From Bacillota bacterium (GTDB lineage: Bacteria; Bacillota; Sulfobacillia; RBS10-35; JAJYVN01): DNA of 64,000 bases. The stretch spans positions 1 to 64,000 of the forward strand of contig JAJZMB010000124.1 in the NCBI GenBank assembly GCA_021803205.1. Direction: 5' to 3'. The stretch's first letter is position 1, and every line of letters starts with the position of its first letter. Below the pieces are notes generated by a model. The model was not told the origin of the DNA. It searched no databases and saw only the letters and a list, made by a program, of their open reading frames with translations. Shown in pieces: positions 52,645 through 60,525 of this stretch. The translations under genes and the position numbers were made by a program.

Positions 52645-54975
52645 ATGGGCTCGGCCGCGAACGGTGGCGCCGCGGGGTTCGGACACAGGTCGCGGCGCGG
52701 GCGGTCGAGGGGGAAAACCGCGGGGGGCGAGCCGCAGGGGTCTATCGGGGCGTCAACGGTGGACGGGCGCAGGGCGGGCCGCATCAGCCGGCGACGGTGG
52801 CTTGGGGTGTCCGCGGCTGTCATCGCGGGTGCAGGAGGTGCGGTGCTCGTCGCCTCCTCCCGGCGGCTGGGCGGCGTCGGACCGGCGCCGTCGGCGGCGC
52901 CGGTGGTCCTCACACTCCAGCCAGGCGGCCTGATTCCGTTCAACCGCACCACGATCGCCCTCTACCAGCATATCCTGCGCCCCTTCCTCCAGTCGAATCG
53001 GCGTGTGCGCGTCCAACTGACGCCAACCCTCTGGCACGCCAATGTGCAGGCGATTCTTGGCGGCATGGGCGCGGATGTCATCTCCGACAACTACCCGCCG
53101 AGTTACATGGCCTCCGGGGGCAATCTGTTGCTACCCCTGGACGGATACATCCGCAGGGACGGACTGGATACCGCAGCCTGGCCGGCGACCCTGCTGGCCT
53201 CCTACCGCGCGGCCGCGCCGGACCATGGCCTCTATATGCTGCCGGGCTATTTCTGCCCAAGGATCTATGCGCTGCGGCTGTCCGACTTCGACGCGGCAGG
53301 CGTACCCCGCCCCGATCCGGGTTGGTCGTACCGCGAATTTGCGGCGGCGGCCAAGGCCATGACTCGGGAGAACGGCGGTAAGAAACGCTTCGGCGCGGTC
53401 GTGGACTGGTACTCCGACCACATCGGCGGAGCCACGTGGCCCTTCTACGCGTTCGGCGACGGTATGCTCGACGGCCGGGGCGATTCGCAGTTGTCCAATG
53501 GCGCCAACATCCGTGCCGGGGAGTACCTATATGAGCAATTGTTCTGGCCCGGGGTGGCCACAACGCGGGACTTCCTGGGCCCGACATACACCTCTGCCGC
53601 CTTTGTGCGGGACCAGACCAGCATGCAACTCTCCTGGAACGGCTTGGTCCTCGACAATGCGCAGCGGTGGAGGGGTTTCGCATGGGACTACTACCCCCCG
53701 CCGGTGTTTCCCCAGGGTCCGACCTGCGCCGCCGCCACCAACTTTTACGCCATCCCCGCGACCTGCCCGCACCCGGAGGCGGCGTGGACCCTGCTGCGCT
53801 TCCTCACCGGCGATGCGACGTCCGAGGGCTGGCAGCACGGCCTGGTGCACCTGGCTCTGCAGGAGCCGTCGCTGCTCGCCCTTTGGGACAAGTGGCTCGC
53901 CGCGGTGCAGGCTGCCGCTCCCCCGCTGGGGCAGAAGCAGCTCCGGTACTTCAAGGACTTGTCGGTTTCCGGCCGTGCCTTCCCCCAGCAGTACTACCCG
54001 CGGCTGGACGAGCAGTGCCAGAATCTGGCCGCGCGTTCCGTGCGCGCCCTGTGGGCGCGGAACACGGATGTGCCCACCGCGTTTTCCCGGATCGATCTGT
54101 TGGTCAACGCCCTGCTGGCCCGGGCCGAGGCGGTGGAGACGGCCCAGGGCAAGGCGCTGGCGGCGGCGGCGCTGGTAACGCCCGGCGCGACTGCTTCGTA
54201 CGCGCCGCCCCCGTGCGACGGCCTGGGGGCCTCGGCCACACCGGCCGGCGGGTATGTCCTGCTCGCCCCGGCCGGGACTTGGACGCTGCTGGGGGATGGT
54301 ACGGCCGTAGGAGGCACATCGGACAACACGATGTTCGCCTGCCTGCCGATCACCGCTTCGCAAGGGGAATGGTCCTGCCGGCTGGTGGCGGTCGCCAACG
54401 TCTCATGTCCGCAACTGAGCCCTCAGGCGGCATTCGGGCTGATGATCCGCGGAGACCTGTCCGACGACGCCGCGATGGCCGTCCTGCAGGTGACGGGGGC
54501 CGGCGGAATGCAGTGGCGCTGCCGGCCGGTTCCGGCAGTGGCACCGGGCGGGGTGGCCGGCCCCGTCTCCGTACCATGGCCCGGTGGCGGGGCGACGTTG
54601 ATGGCCCCAGCGGACAGGCCGGCGCTGAACTATCTGCTGGCGCCTGTCTGGCTCCGGCTGCGGCGCCGGGGCACGACTTGGACCGCCATGGCGTCGCGGG
54701 ACGGAAAGATCTGGTCCGCCGTGGGCCGTCCCGAGATTATCCGGGCGGGCGGCGTCTGGATCGGCGTCCATTGCTGTGCGCACAATGCCGACTGGGGTGG
54801 AAGCGGCTATGTGCGGGGTGTCTTTGATCACCTGACCTTCGTGCCCAGCGCGCGGATGCAGGTGGGCGACCAGGGAGTGCCTCCGGTCGCTGGCGCGGTG
54901 GCAGTGGACTGGGCCAGCGCCACCCCGGCTCTGGTGCCCGCCTCTGCCGCGGGTGGCGTGCCGCTGCGGGGGTGA
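52645..54975 (+). CDS. Tat-exported solute-binding protein with C-terminal Con A-like domain
   Basis: A 776-residue paralogue of the protein at 6228. The long basic N-terminus contains RISRRRWLGVSAAVIAGAGGAVLVA (about 47-71), a Tat-type signal without a lipobox cysteine, so it is either cleaved or kept as a membrane anchor. The binding-protein body follows (VVLTLQPGGLIPFNRT, LYMLPGYFCPRIYALRLSDFDAAG, PDPGWSYREFAAAAKAM). The C-terminal about 220 residues repeat the pattern LLGDGTAVGGTSDN, AFGLMIRGDL, PVWLRLRRRGTTWTAMASRDGKIW and WIGVHCCAHN. GGAGGGGG lies 7 nt before ATG 52645. No permease is adjacent. The fused beta-sandwich points to polysaccharide contact. Confidence 0.82.
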   Translation: MGSAANGGAAGFGHRSRRGRSRGKTAGGEPQGSIGASTVDGRRAGRISRRRWLGVSAAVIAGAGGAVLVASSRRLGGVGPAPSAAPVVLTLQPGGLIPFNRTTIALYQHILRPFLQSNRRVRVQLTPTLWHANVQAILGGMGADVISDNYPPSYMASGGNLLLPLDGYIRRDGLDTAAWPATLLASYRAAAPDHGLYMLPGYFCPRIYALRLSDFDAAGVPRPDPGWSYREFAAAAKAMTRENGGKKRFGAVVDWYSDHIGGATWPFYAFGDGMLDGRGDSQLSNGANIRAGEYLYEQLFWPGVATTRDFLGPTYTSAAFVRDQTSMQLSWNGLVLDNAQRWRGFAWDYYPPPVFPQGPTCAAATNFYAIPATCPHPEAAWTLLRFLTGDATSEGWQHGLVHLALQEPSLLALWDKWLAAVQAAAPPLGQKQLRYFKDLSVSGRAFPQQYYPRLDEQCQNLAARSVRALWARNTDVPTAFSRIDLLVNALLARAEAVETAQGKALAAAALVTPGATASYAPPPCDGLGASATPAGGYVLLAPAGTWTLLGDGTAVGGTSDNTMFACLPITASQGEWSCRLVAVANVSCPQLSPQAAFGLMIRGDLSDDAAMAVLQVTGAGGMQWRCRPVPAVAPGGVAGPVSVPWPGGGATLMAPADRPALNYLLAPVWLRLRRRGTTWTAMASRDGKIWSAVGRPEIIRAGGVWIGVHCCAHNADWGGSGYVRGVFDHLTFVPSARMQVGDQGVPPVAGAVAVDWASATPALVPASAAGGVPLRG

Positions 54976-55256
54976 AGGCCGCACATGCCGACGTCGTAGG
55001 GCGGTCTCGCCGCGCATCCTGATTATTCACCGCGTTTCCGGCCGTCAGGTGGCCGAAGGCGTATGATGGCTTTCGGCATACCTCGGGGCCTTGGGCCGGG
55101 GCTGACAGACGGACCGGTGGCCGTCAGGGCGGATGGTTTTGCCCGTAGGGCGGCGTGCCGCCAGGGCGTTCCGGTGAGTCCTGCCGCCCGAGTGCGGCAC
55201 GCTGTGGGTGTCCGCGCCGGCAGGCGATCCGAACGCTTCGTGACGGGAGGTGTGTC

Positions 55257-55934
55257 ATGGTACGCGGCGGGCATGGTTCCGGCGGGGAGACCGGGTGGGA
55301 GACGGTGCCGCGATACACGCTCGCCGCCCCGGGGGCCGCGGTATACGAAGCCAAGCGCTCCCGCTTCTACGCGTATGCCCGCCCGCTCCGGGCGTCCAGT
55401 GGACTGCAGGCCCCCGAACTGCGTGTATGGCTGTCGGGGATCCGGGAGCGCCACCGGGATGCCCGCCACGTAGTCTTCGGCTGGCGGGACGCCCGCGGGA
55501 CCGGCCGAGGCACCGATGACGGCGAGCCCCACGGGACGGGGGGGCGCCCGTGTCTGGCCGCCCTCGGGCACGCCGGGGTCGATGCCGCGGCGGTGGCGGT
55601 CGCCCGCATCTTCGGCGGGGTCCTCCTCGGGCCTGCGGGACTTGCGCGCGCCTATGGCGAGGCTGCCGCCGCGGCGGTGGCCGCCGCCGGAGTGCGGAGT
55701 GTGATGCCTGTGCTGTCCTTCACCGTCGATGCCCCGATCGCCGACGGGCCGGCGGTGGAACGGGTCCTGCGCTCCCTGCGCGCCGAATGCATCCGCCGGG
55801 AATACCCGGTCGGCGCGGTGCGGCTGTGCGGGGTCGCCCCTCCAGACGCTGCGCGGCGCCTGATGCCGGGTCTGGCGGCGGCGACGGGCGGGCGGGCCCG
55901 GGCGACCCTTGCCACCGAGCCGGAGTGGGATTGA
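55257..55934 (+). CDS. YigZ/IMPACT family protein
   Basis: A 225-residue member of the UPF0029/YigZ family, homologous to the N-terminal domain of eukaryotic IMPACT. It probably acts in translation-related stress or as an uncharacterised hydrolase. The signature KRSRFYAYARPLRASS (about 32-47), HRDARHVVFGWR (about 66-77) and the GRP-x-LAALGHAGVDAAAVAVARIFGGVLLGPAGLARAYGEAAAAAV block (about 97-145) match the family. The last third is a second small domain. ATG 55257 follows GGGAGG. Confidence 0.85.
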   Translation: MVRGGHGSGGETGWETVPRYTLAAPGAAVYEAKRSRFYAYARPLRASSGLQAPELRVWLSGIRERHRDARHVVFGWRDARGTGRGTDDGEPHGTGGRPCLAALGHAGVDAAAVAVARIFGGVLLGPAGLARAYGEAAAAAVAAAGVRSVMPVLSFTVDAPIADGPAVERVLRSLRAECIRREYPVGAVRLCGVAPPDAARRLMPGLAAATGGRARATLATEPEWD

Positions 55935-56102
55935 CTTGGGTACGGGTGGCGGCCCGCGGCGGAAGGGGCCCCGCGGGGTGGAAGGGCGTGTGTCTGCAGG
56001 AGCCGAGGGCCGGTCCGCTGCACGGCGTCCCCGTCGGCGCGTGCGGCGGAGGCGACAGGCGCCCGTGCGGCAGAGGACAGGCAAGCCCTTGCGCCGGGCG
56101 AT

Positions 56103-56795
56103 GTGGGCCGTCGCCGCCGGCTCGCGCTGATCCTGGGGTGGGGGGCCGCCGCCTTTGTGCAGCGGGCGGAGATGCGGATCGCCGGTCTGCCGGCACGCGT
56201 CGACGCCGAGTTGGCGGCGCACGGGCAGCCGTTTGTACACCTGTCACAGCTCCCCCCTGCCCTGGTCGAGGCGACGGTGGCCGTCGAGGATCGTTCGTTC
56301 TGGTCCAACCCCGGGATCAGCTTGGAGGGGATCGCACGGTCCGCCCTGGTCGACGTGGCCAGCCAATCCTTCGCCGAGGGCGGCAGCACGATCACGCAGC
56401 AACTCATCCGGGATCAACTCCTGGGCTACCAGAAGACGCTGACCCGCAAGCTCACGGAGATGGCCTACGCGGTCCTGGCGACGCGCCGCTTTCCCAAGCG
56501 TACGATCCTGACCCTTTACCTCAACGAGGTCAACTATGGCAGCGGGGCCTTCGGCATCGCCGCGGCCGCGCAGACCTATTTCGCAGTGCCGGCGGCTGAC
56601 CTCAGCCTCGCGCAATGCACATTGCTCGCCGGCCTGCCGCAGGATCCCGCCGGACTCGACCCGTTCCGGCATCCTCGTGCGGCGCGCCGCCGCCAGCAGG
56701 CGGTATTGCAGGCGATGGTGGCCGTTGGCGACCTGAGCGCGTCCCAGGCGGCCGCGGCCGCCGCTGCGGCGCTGTGTCTCCTACCGGTCGGTTGA
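56103..56795 (+). CDS. monofunctional peptidoglycan glycosyltransferase (GT51)
   Basis: A 230-residue GT51 domain that polymerises lipid II into glycan strands. A short hydrophobic N-terminus (LALILGWGAAAF) serves as anchor. Motifs are VEATVAVEDRSFWSNPGIS (about 57-75; the usual EDxxFxxHxG with Asn instead of His), GGSTITQQLIRDQLLG (about 92-107), KLTEMAYAVLATRRFPKRTILTLYLNEVNYGSGAFGI and AALLAGL-like CTLLAGLPQDP. No transpeptidase domain follows, so it is monofunctional. GTG 56103 is the only start in range and has no clear ribosome site; the true start may be a little upstream. Confidence 0.87.
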   Translation: MGRRRRLALILGWGAAAFVQRAEMRIAGLPARVDAELAAHGQPFVHLSQLPPALVEATVAVEDRSFWSNPGISLEGIARSALVDVASQSFAEGGSTITQQLIRDQLLGYQKTLTRKLTEMAYAVLATRRFPKRTILTLYLNEVNYGSGAFGIAAAAQTYFAVPAADLSLAQCTLLAGLPQDPAGLDPFRHPRAARRRQQAVLQAMVAVGDLSASQAAAAAAAALCLLPVG

Positions 56796-57172
56796 CGGTT
56801 CTTTGCACCTGTCTCGGTTCCAGGTCCCGTGCGTGCGGCTTGCTGGCCTTCGGGCGCAGCGGCACGTCCCACGGCGAACGGTTGGGGGGGCCTCGGGGGC
56901 CTGGCCTGCCCTATCCCGCGGCGGGTACAGGCGCACCGGAGACACCCGCCTACCAGGCCATGAGTCGCGCCGGCACCGCGGCGGTTGCGTGTGGAGTACG
57001 GATCCGCAACGGCGATGCGCTGGAACGCGCAGCGCCGAGCCTGCGGGTTCGACCACTGGGTACGGGGAGGTGGCCGCGACACTGTCGCGGCCTTTCCGCC
57101 CTCCGCATGCCTCTGCGGGTGTGTGTCGGCTGGAGCCGTCCCGATCGCGTACATGCGCCGGCTGCCGGGGTG
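56796..57172. other. convergent intergenic region, no gene seen
   Basis: About 377 bp between the GT51 gene (plus) and rqcH (minus). No strong hairpin or recognisable frame was found. Confidence 0.45.
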
Positions 57173-59029
57173 TCACTCGCCGCCCGGTCGGGCACGTGCC
57201 GGGACGGCGGGGCCGGCACGCGCCGCCGGTTCTTCCCGCGGCGGCAGATCCACGGGATCGACGAGCAGCGTGCGTTCCTCTGCATAGAGCACGAAGCCCG
57301 GCCGCGCGCCGCCGGGCTTCCAGACGTGGCGTCGGCGGGTATGGTCGACGGGGATGCGGCGTCCTGACCGTCCGGCGCTGTAGTAAGCGGCGCAGCGCGC
57401 CGCCTGCAGCAGCGCCTCCTCCGGCGGGTCCGCGGCCGGCCCTCCCGCGGGCGGGCGCAGCAGCACGTGGCTGCCGGGCATCTGTTTGGCGTGCAACCAG
57501 ATGTCGTCCGGGCGGGCCAGACGCATCGTGAGGCGGTCGTTGCCGGCTGCGTTCCGCCCCACCAGGATCCTCCATCCCGCCGCTGCGGAGAAGACCAGCG
57601 GGGGTGCCGGCTCCGGGCGCCGTGTCTCCGCCTTGCCACCCGCCGAGAGGCTGCCGCGGCCAGCCGGCGCGCGGCGGCGGGCCGCGCGCCGTTGGCGCCC
57701 GAGCAGACCCTGCTCCGCCAATTCCGCCTCCAGGGCGGCGAGTTCAGCGGTCGCTTCGGCCTGCGCCAACGCCAATTCCGCCTCGGCGATATAGCCCAAC
57801 TCGGACCGACCCAGTTCCAGATGCGCGGCCACCACGCCGGCGGCGCGCCGCTCCTTCTGATAGCGGCGCAACAGGCGCTGGGCGTTGGCGCTGGCACTGA
57901 GGCGCGGATCGAGTTCAATGCCGACCGGGCGCGCCGGATCGGAAAAGGACGGCAGATCGACGTGGGCGGCTCCCCGCGGCACCAGGTGCGGGTACGTCAG
58001 GAGGAGTTCACCGGCCTCGCGCAGGGCCTCTGCGCCGTGGGCCGCCGCCAGTTCCTCCTCCTGCTTGGCGAGTCTGCGGGCGGTCCGTTCACGGGCCGCC
58101 CGCAGGACGGCGGCGATCCGCTGCCGGAGGGCCAGGGTGCGCCGTATCTCCGTCAGGTCGGCGTAGGCCTGTACACAGGCCTCGCTTGGGGTGGCGGCGC
58201 TCGCGGCGGCCGTACCGGGGAGCGGCCAGGCCTGCGGCAGCGGGTCACCGTGACTGTCCCTGACCACGCAGGGCCTGAAGGTACTGTTCGCGACGGAGGC
58301 GGCCAGTGCGGCCACCACGGCGCCAAGCGGCGGCAGCGATGCGGGCAGACCCTCCGGTACGGCGGGGCCGCCCGGGGCCCCCGCCGCCCAGGCCCCGAGT
58401 GCGCGCGCCAGGGGCCGCGAGACGCCGAAAACCGTCGCGGTGAGTCGCTCCACGACCTGCTCGCCGGCCGGCCGGCGCGTCCAGGCGGCCTCCAGGTCGG
58501 CCGCGAGTCCGGCCGGTCCCCCCGCCCGCAGGCTGAGTACGGGGTCGACCTTGCCGGGCGTACGGGGCGGTACGGCGTAGGGCAATCCGGGGAGGGTCTG
58601 GCGCACGCGGTTGCAATCTTCGTCGATGCGGCGCAGGGCGTCGAGTACGCGCCCGTCTGGCCCGACGAGCACCAGATTGGCCAGGTGGCCGGTCAATTCG
58701 GCGACCAGGCGCACCACGCGGGGGTTGCCAAGGTCGTCGCGGCTCTGGAACTCCAACTGCAGCGAGCGTTCCAGGCCATCCTGTGCCGCGGTCAGCAGGC
58801 GGCCGCCCTCCACATGCCGGCGCAGGGCCTGGCAGAAGGCGGGCGGTACAGGCAGGTTGCCGGGCCGCGCCGGTGCCAGATGCACCCGGCCGAGGTCCGG
58901 GCGGGCAGAGAGGATCAGGCAGGCGGTGCGGCGCGCCGCGTACAGTTGCAGGTACACGTCATAGAAGTCGGACTGGCCGGCGCGTTCCACCCGTGCCCCG
59001 ATCCAGTCCGCGCGGATCTCGGCCGCCAC
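57173..59029 (-). CDS. rqcH: RqcH/NFACT ribosome-quality-control protein
   Basis: A 618-residue NFACT protein (FbpA/RqcH), which binds stalled 50S subunits and adds alanine tails to blocked nascent chains. The NFACT-N region is seen in WIGARVERAGQSDFYDVYLQLYA, RPDLGRVHL and PPAFCQALRRHVEGGRL. A helix-hairpin-helix and coiled-coil middle spans about 280-450. NFACT-R follows with GWRILVGRNAAGNDRLTMRLARPDDIWLHAKQMPGSHVLLRPP, the conserved DIWLHxxxxPGSHV block. The Lys/Arg tail is short. The first usable start is GTG 59029, but homology and an ideally placed GAGGAG suggest the protein begins 10-15 codons earlier, where only non-standard codons exist. Confidence 0.88.
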   Translation of the reverse strand: MAAEIRADWIGARVERAGQSDFYDVYLQLYAARRTACLILSARPDLGRVHLAPARPGNLPVPPAFCQALRRHVEGGRLLTAAQDGLERSLQLEFQSRDDLGNPRVVRLVAELTGHLANLVLVGPDGRVLDALRRIDEDCNRVRQTLPGLPYAVPPRTPGKVDPVLSLRAGGPAGLAADLEAAWTRRPAGEQVVERLTATVFGVSRPLARALGAWAAGAPGGPAVPEGLPASLPPLGAVVAALAASVANSTFRPCVVRDSHGDPLPQAWPLPGTAAASAATPSEACVQAYADLTEIRRTLALRQRIAAVLRAARERTARRLAKQEEELAAAHGAEALREAGELLLTYPHLVPRGAAHVDLPSFSDPARPVGIELDPRLSASANAQRLLRRYQKERRAAGVVAAHLELGRSELGYIAEAELALAQAEATAELAALEAELAEQGLLGRQRRAARRRAPAGRGSLSAGGKAETRRPEPAPPLVFSAAAGWRILVGRNAAGNDRLTMRLARPDDIWLHAKQMPGSHVLLRPPAGGPAADPPEEALLQAARCAAYYSAGRSGRRIPVDHTRRRHVWKPGGARPGFVLYAEERTLLVDPVDLPPREEPAARAGPAVPARARPGGE

Positions 59030-59160
59030 GGCGGCGATCAGCCAGGCATCCGCGGTCGCCGCCCCCTCTAAGGATTGCTCCTCGCCAGCCTAATCGAGCG
59101 GCGCGCCGCGCGGCAACAGGCCTGGGGGCCGTCCCGCCGCGGGGCATGGTATCCTGGGCG

Positions 59161-59352
59161 GTGAATTCCGCCGCGGGAGGCGTGGACCGCTTGTTGGCCT
59201 TGCTGGTCGCCGGTGCCGTGTTCACGCTCAGCTACTGGTGCTTGGGCACGTTCTCTCTTCTCCGCCGGCCCGGGAAACCCGCCACTCTGCGCTGGGCACT
59301 GGCTGCGTTTGTTACGCTTTGGACGGCAGGATTTATCTCCCTGGGCAAGTAA
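59161..59352 (+). CDS. small two-helix membrane protein
   Basis: 63 residues, not recognised. Two hydrophobic segments (LLALLVAGAVFTLSYWCLGTF and LRWALAAFVTLWTAGFISLG) are separated by a basic SLLRRPGKPAT loop, a typical hairpin-membrane layout. GTG 59161 is one start; GTG 59182, seven codons on, is another and sits right behind GGGAGG. It ends 13 bp before the TPR gene, so it probably belongs to the same transcript as the TPR and ATPase genes. Confidence 0.5.
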   Translation: MNSAAGGVDRLLALLVAGAVFTLSYWCLGTFSLLRRPGKPATLRWALAAFVTLWTAGFISLGK

Positions 59353-59364
59353 TATATCCCATAT

Positions 59365-60525
59365 ATGGACAATGAGTGCTTTTCCAGCTTTCCGGCCCGC
59401 GTACGCGACGCGGAGGCGGCGGGTGACTGGACGGCGGCCGAGGACCTAATGGCGCGGGCGGCGGCCACCGGGTCTCCCTTCTGGCGGGTGGGACTGGCGG
59501 ACCTGCTCTGCTGGCGCGGCCGGCCGGCCGAAGCCCTGGCCCTGACCGAGGCGGTGCTGGCCGAGCACCCGGGTTATGCGGGTGCCCTGCGGGTCCGGGG
59601 GATGGCGCTGTTCCGCCTGGGCCGGCTGTCGGAGGCGCAGGCGGCATTGGAGGCGGCCTGGGGGATCCGCCCCGCGCCAGCGGTGGCCTGGTCCCTGGCA
59701 CGGGTCTGCCGGCGGGCGGCGGGTGTCGCCGCAGCCCTGCAGTGGGCCGAACGCGCCTTGCGGGTTTTCCCCGAGGACACCCGGCTGCTGCGGGAGCGCG
59801 CCTCTCTGCTGCTCCGGCTCGGCCGCGACGCCGAAGCCGCCGAGGCGGCCGGACGCGTGCTGCGGTCGGAGCCCGGCGACGGACGGGCCCTGGCGACCTG
59901 GGCCGCGGCGCGAATCCGGTCGCTCCCGCCCGAGGAGGCGGCGGAGCATCTCGGCCGGCTGCTGCAACTTCCGCGGCTGCGGGCCGTCCCGCAGTTGTGG
60001 GCGCTCCACGCCCGGTCGCTGGAGCGGGCCGGGAAGCCCGCGGCGGCCTTGCGGTCGTGGCGTGCCGCCGCCTCGTCATCCCCAGGGGACCGCCGCGCCG
60101 CCGCCGATCTGGTCTTCGCCCTGCGTCGCTGCGGCCGCCGCTCCGAGGCCTTCGACGGGCTGGCCGCCCTTGTACGGGCCGATCCCGCAGACGCCGCGGT
60201 CCTCTCGGCCTTCGTCTACGATGCGCGCCTCCTCTCCCGGCAGGGTTCCGCCCGGCAGGTCCTCTTCGACCTTCTGCGCCGAGATCCCGGGCGGCGCCAT
60301 CTCTGGGGTTGGGTGCGACGACTCGGGCTGTCTCCCGGTCCGACGCGACCGGCAAACCGCGCCCGTCCGGTGCAGGGCATGGTTCGGGCCAGCGGGGGGA
60401 AGACCCCGGCGGCACCGCCGGATGGCGCCTCCGGCGGCAGGGCGGGCGGACGGGCGCGACCCGCCGCGTCCGCTGCCGGGCCCACCGCTTCCGGTGGCTG
60501 CGCGCAAAGGGGGAAGACGACGTGA
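59365..60525 (+). CDS. TPR repeat protein
   Basis: A 386-residue helical-repeat protein. At least six tetratricopeptide-like repeats can be read over residues 10-310 (for example GRPAEALALTEAVLAEHPGYAGALRVRGMALFRLGRLSEAQAALEAAW). After about 320 the sequence becomes a Gly/Ala/Arg/Pro-rich tail. No signal peptide, so a cytoplasmic scaffold is likely. ATG 59365 sits in an unusually AT-rich patch (TAATATATCCCATAT) that looks like a -10 region, so a promoter may lie directly upstream. The stop overlaps the start of the large ATPase by four bases (GTGA), so the two are translationally coupled and probably work together. Confidence 0.8.
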   Translation: MDNECFSSFPARVRDAEAAGDWTAAEDLMARAAATGSPFWRVGLADLLCWRGRPAEALALTEAVLAEHPGYAGALRVRGMALFRLGRLSEAQAALEAAWGIRPAPAVAWSLARVCRRAAGVAAALQWAERALRVFPEDTRLLRERASLLLRLGRDAEAAEAAGRVLRSEPGDGRALATWAAARIRSLPPEEAAEHLGRLLQLPRLRAVPQLWALHARSLERAGKPAAALRSWRAAASSSPGDRRAAADLVFALRRCGRRSEAFDGLAALVRADPADAAVLSAFVYDARLLSRQGSARQVLFDLLRRDPGRRHLWGWVRRLGLSPGPTRPANRARPVQGMVRASGGKTPAAPPDGASGGRAGGRARPAASAAGPTASGGCAQRGKTT

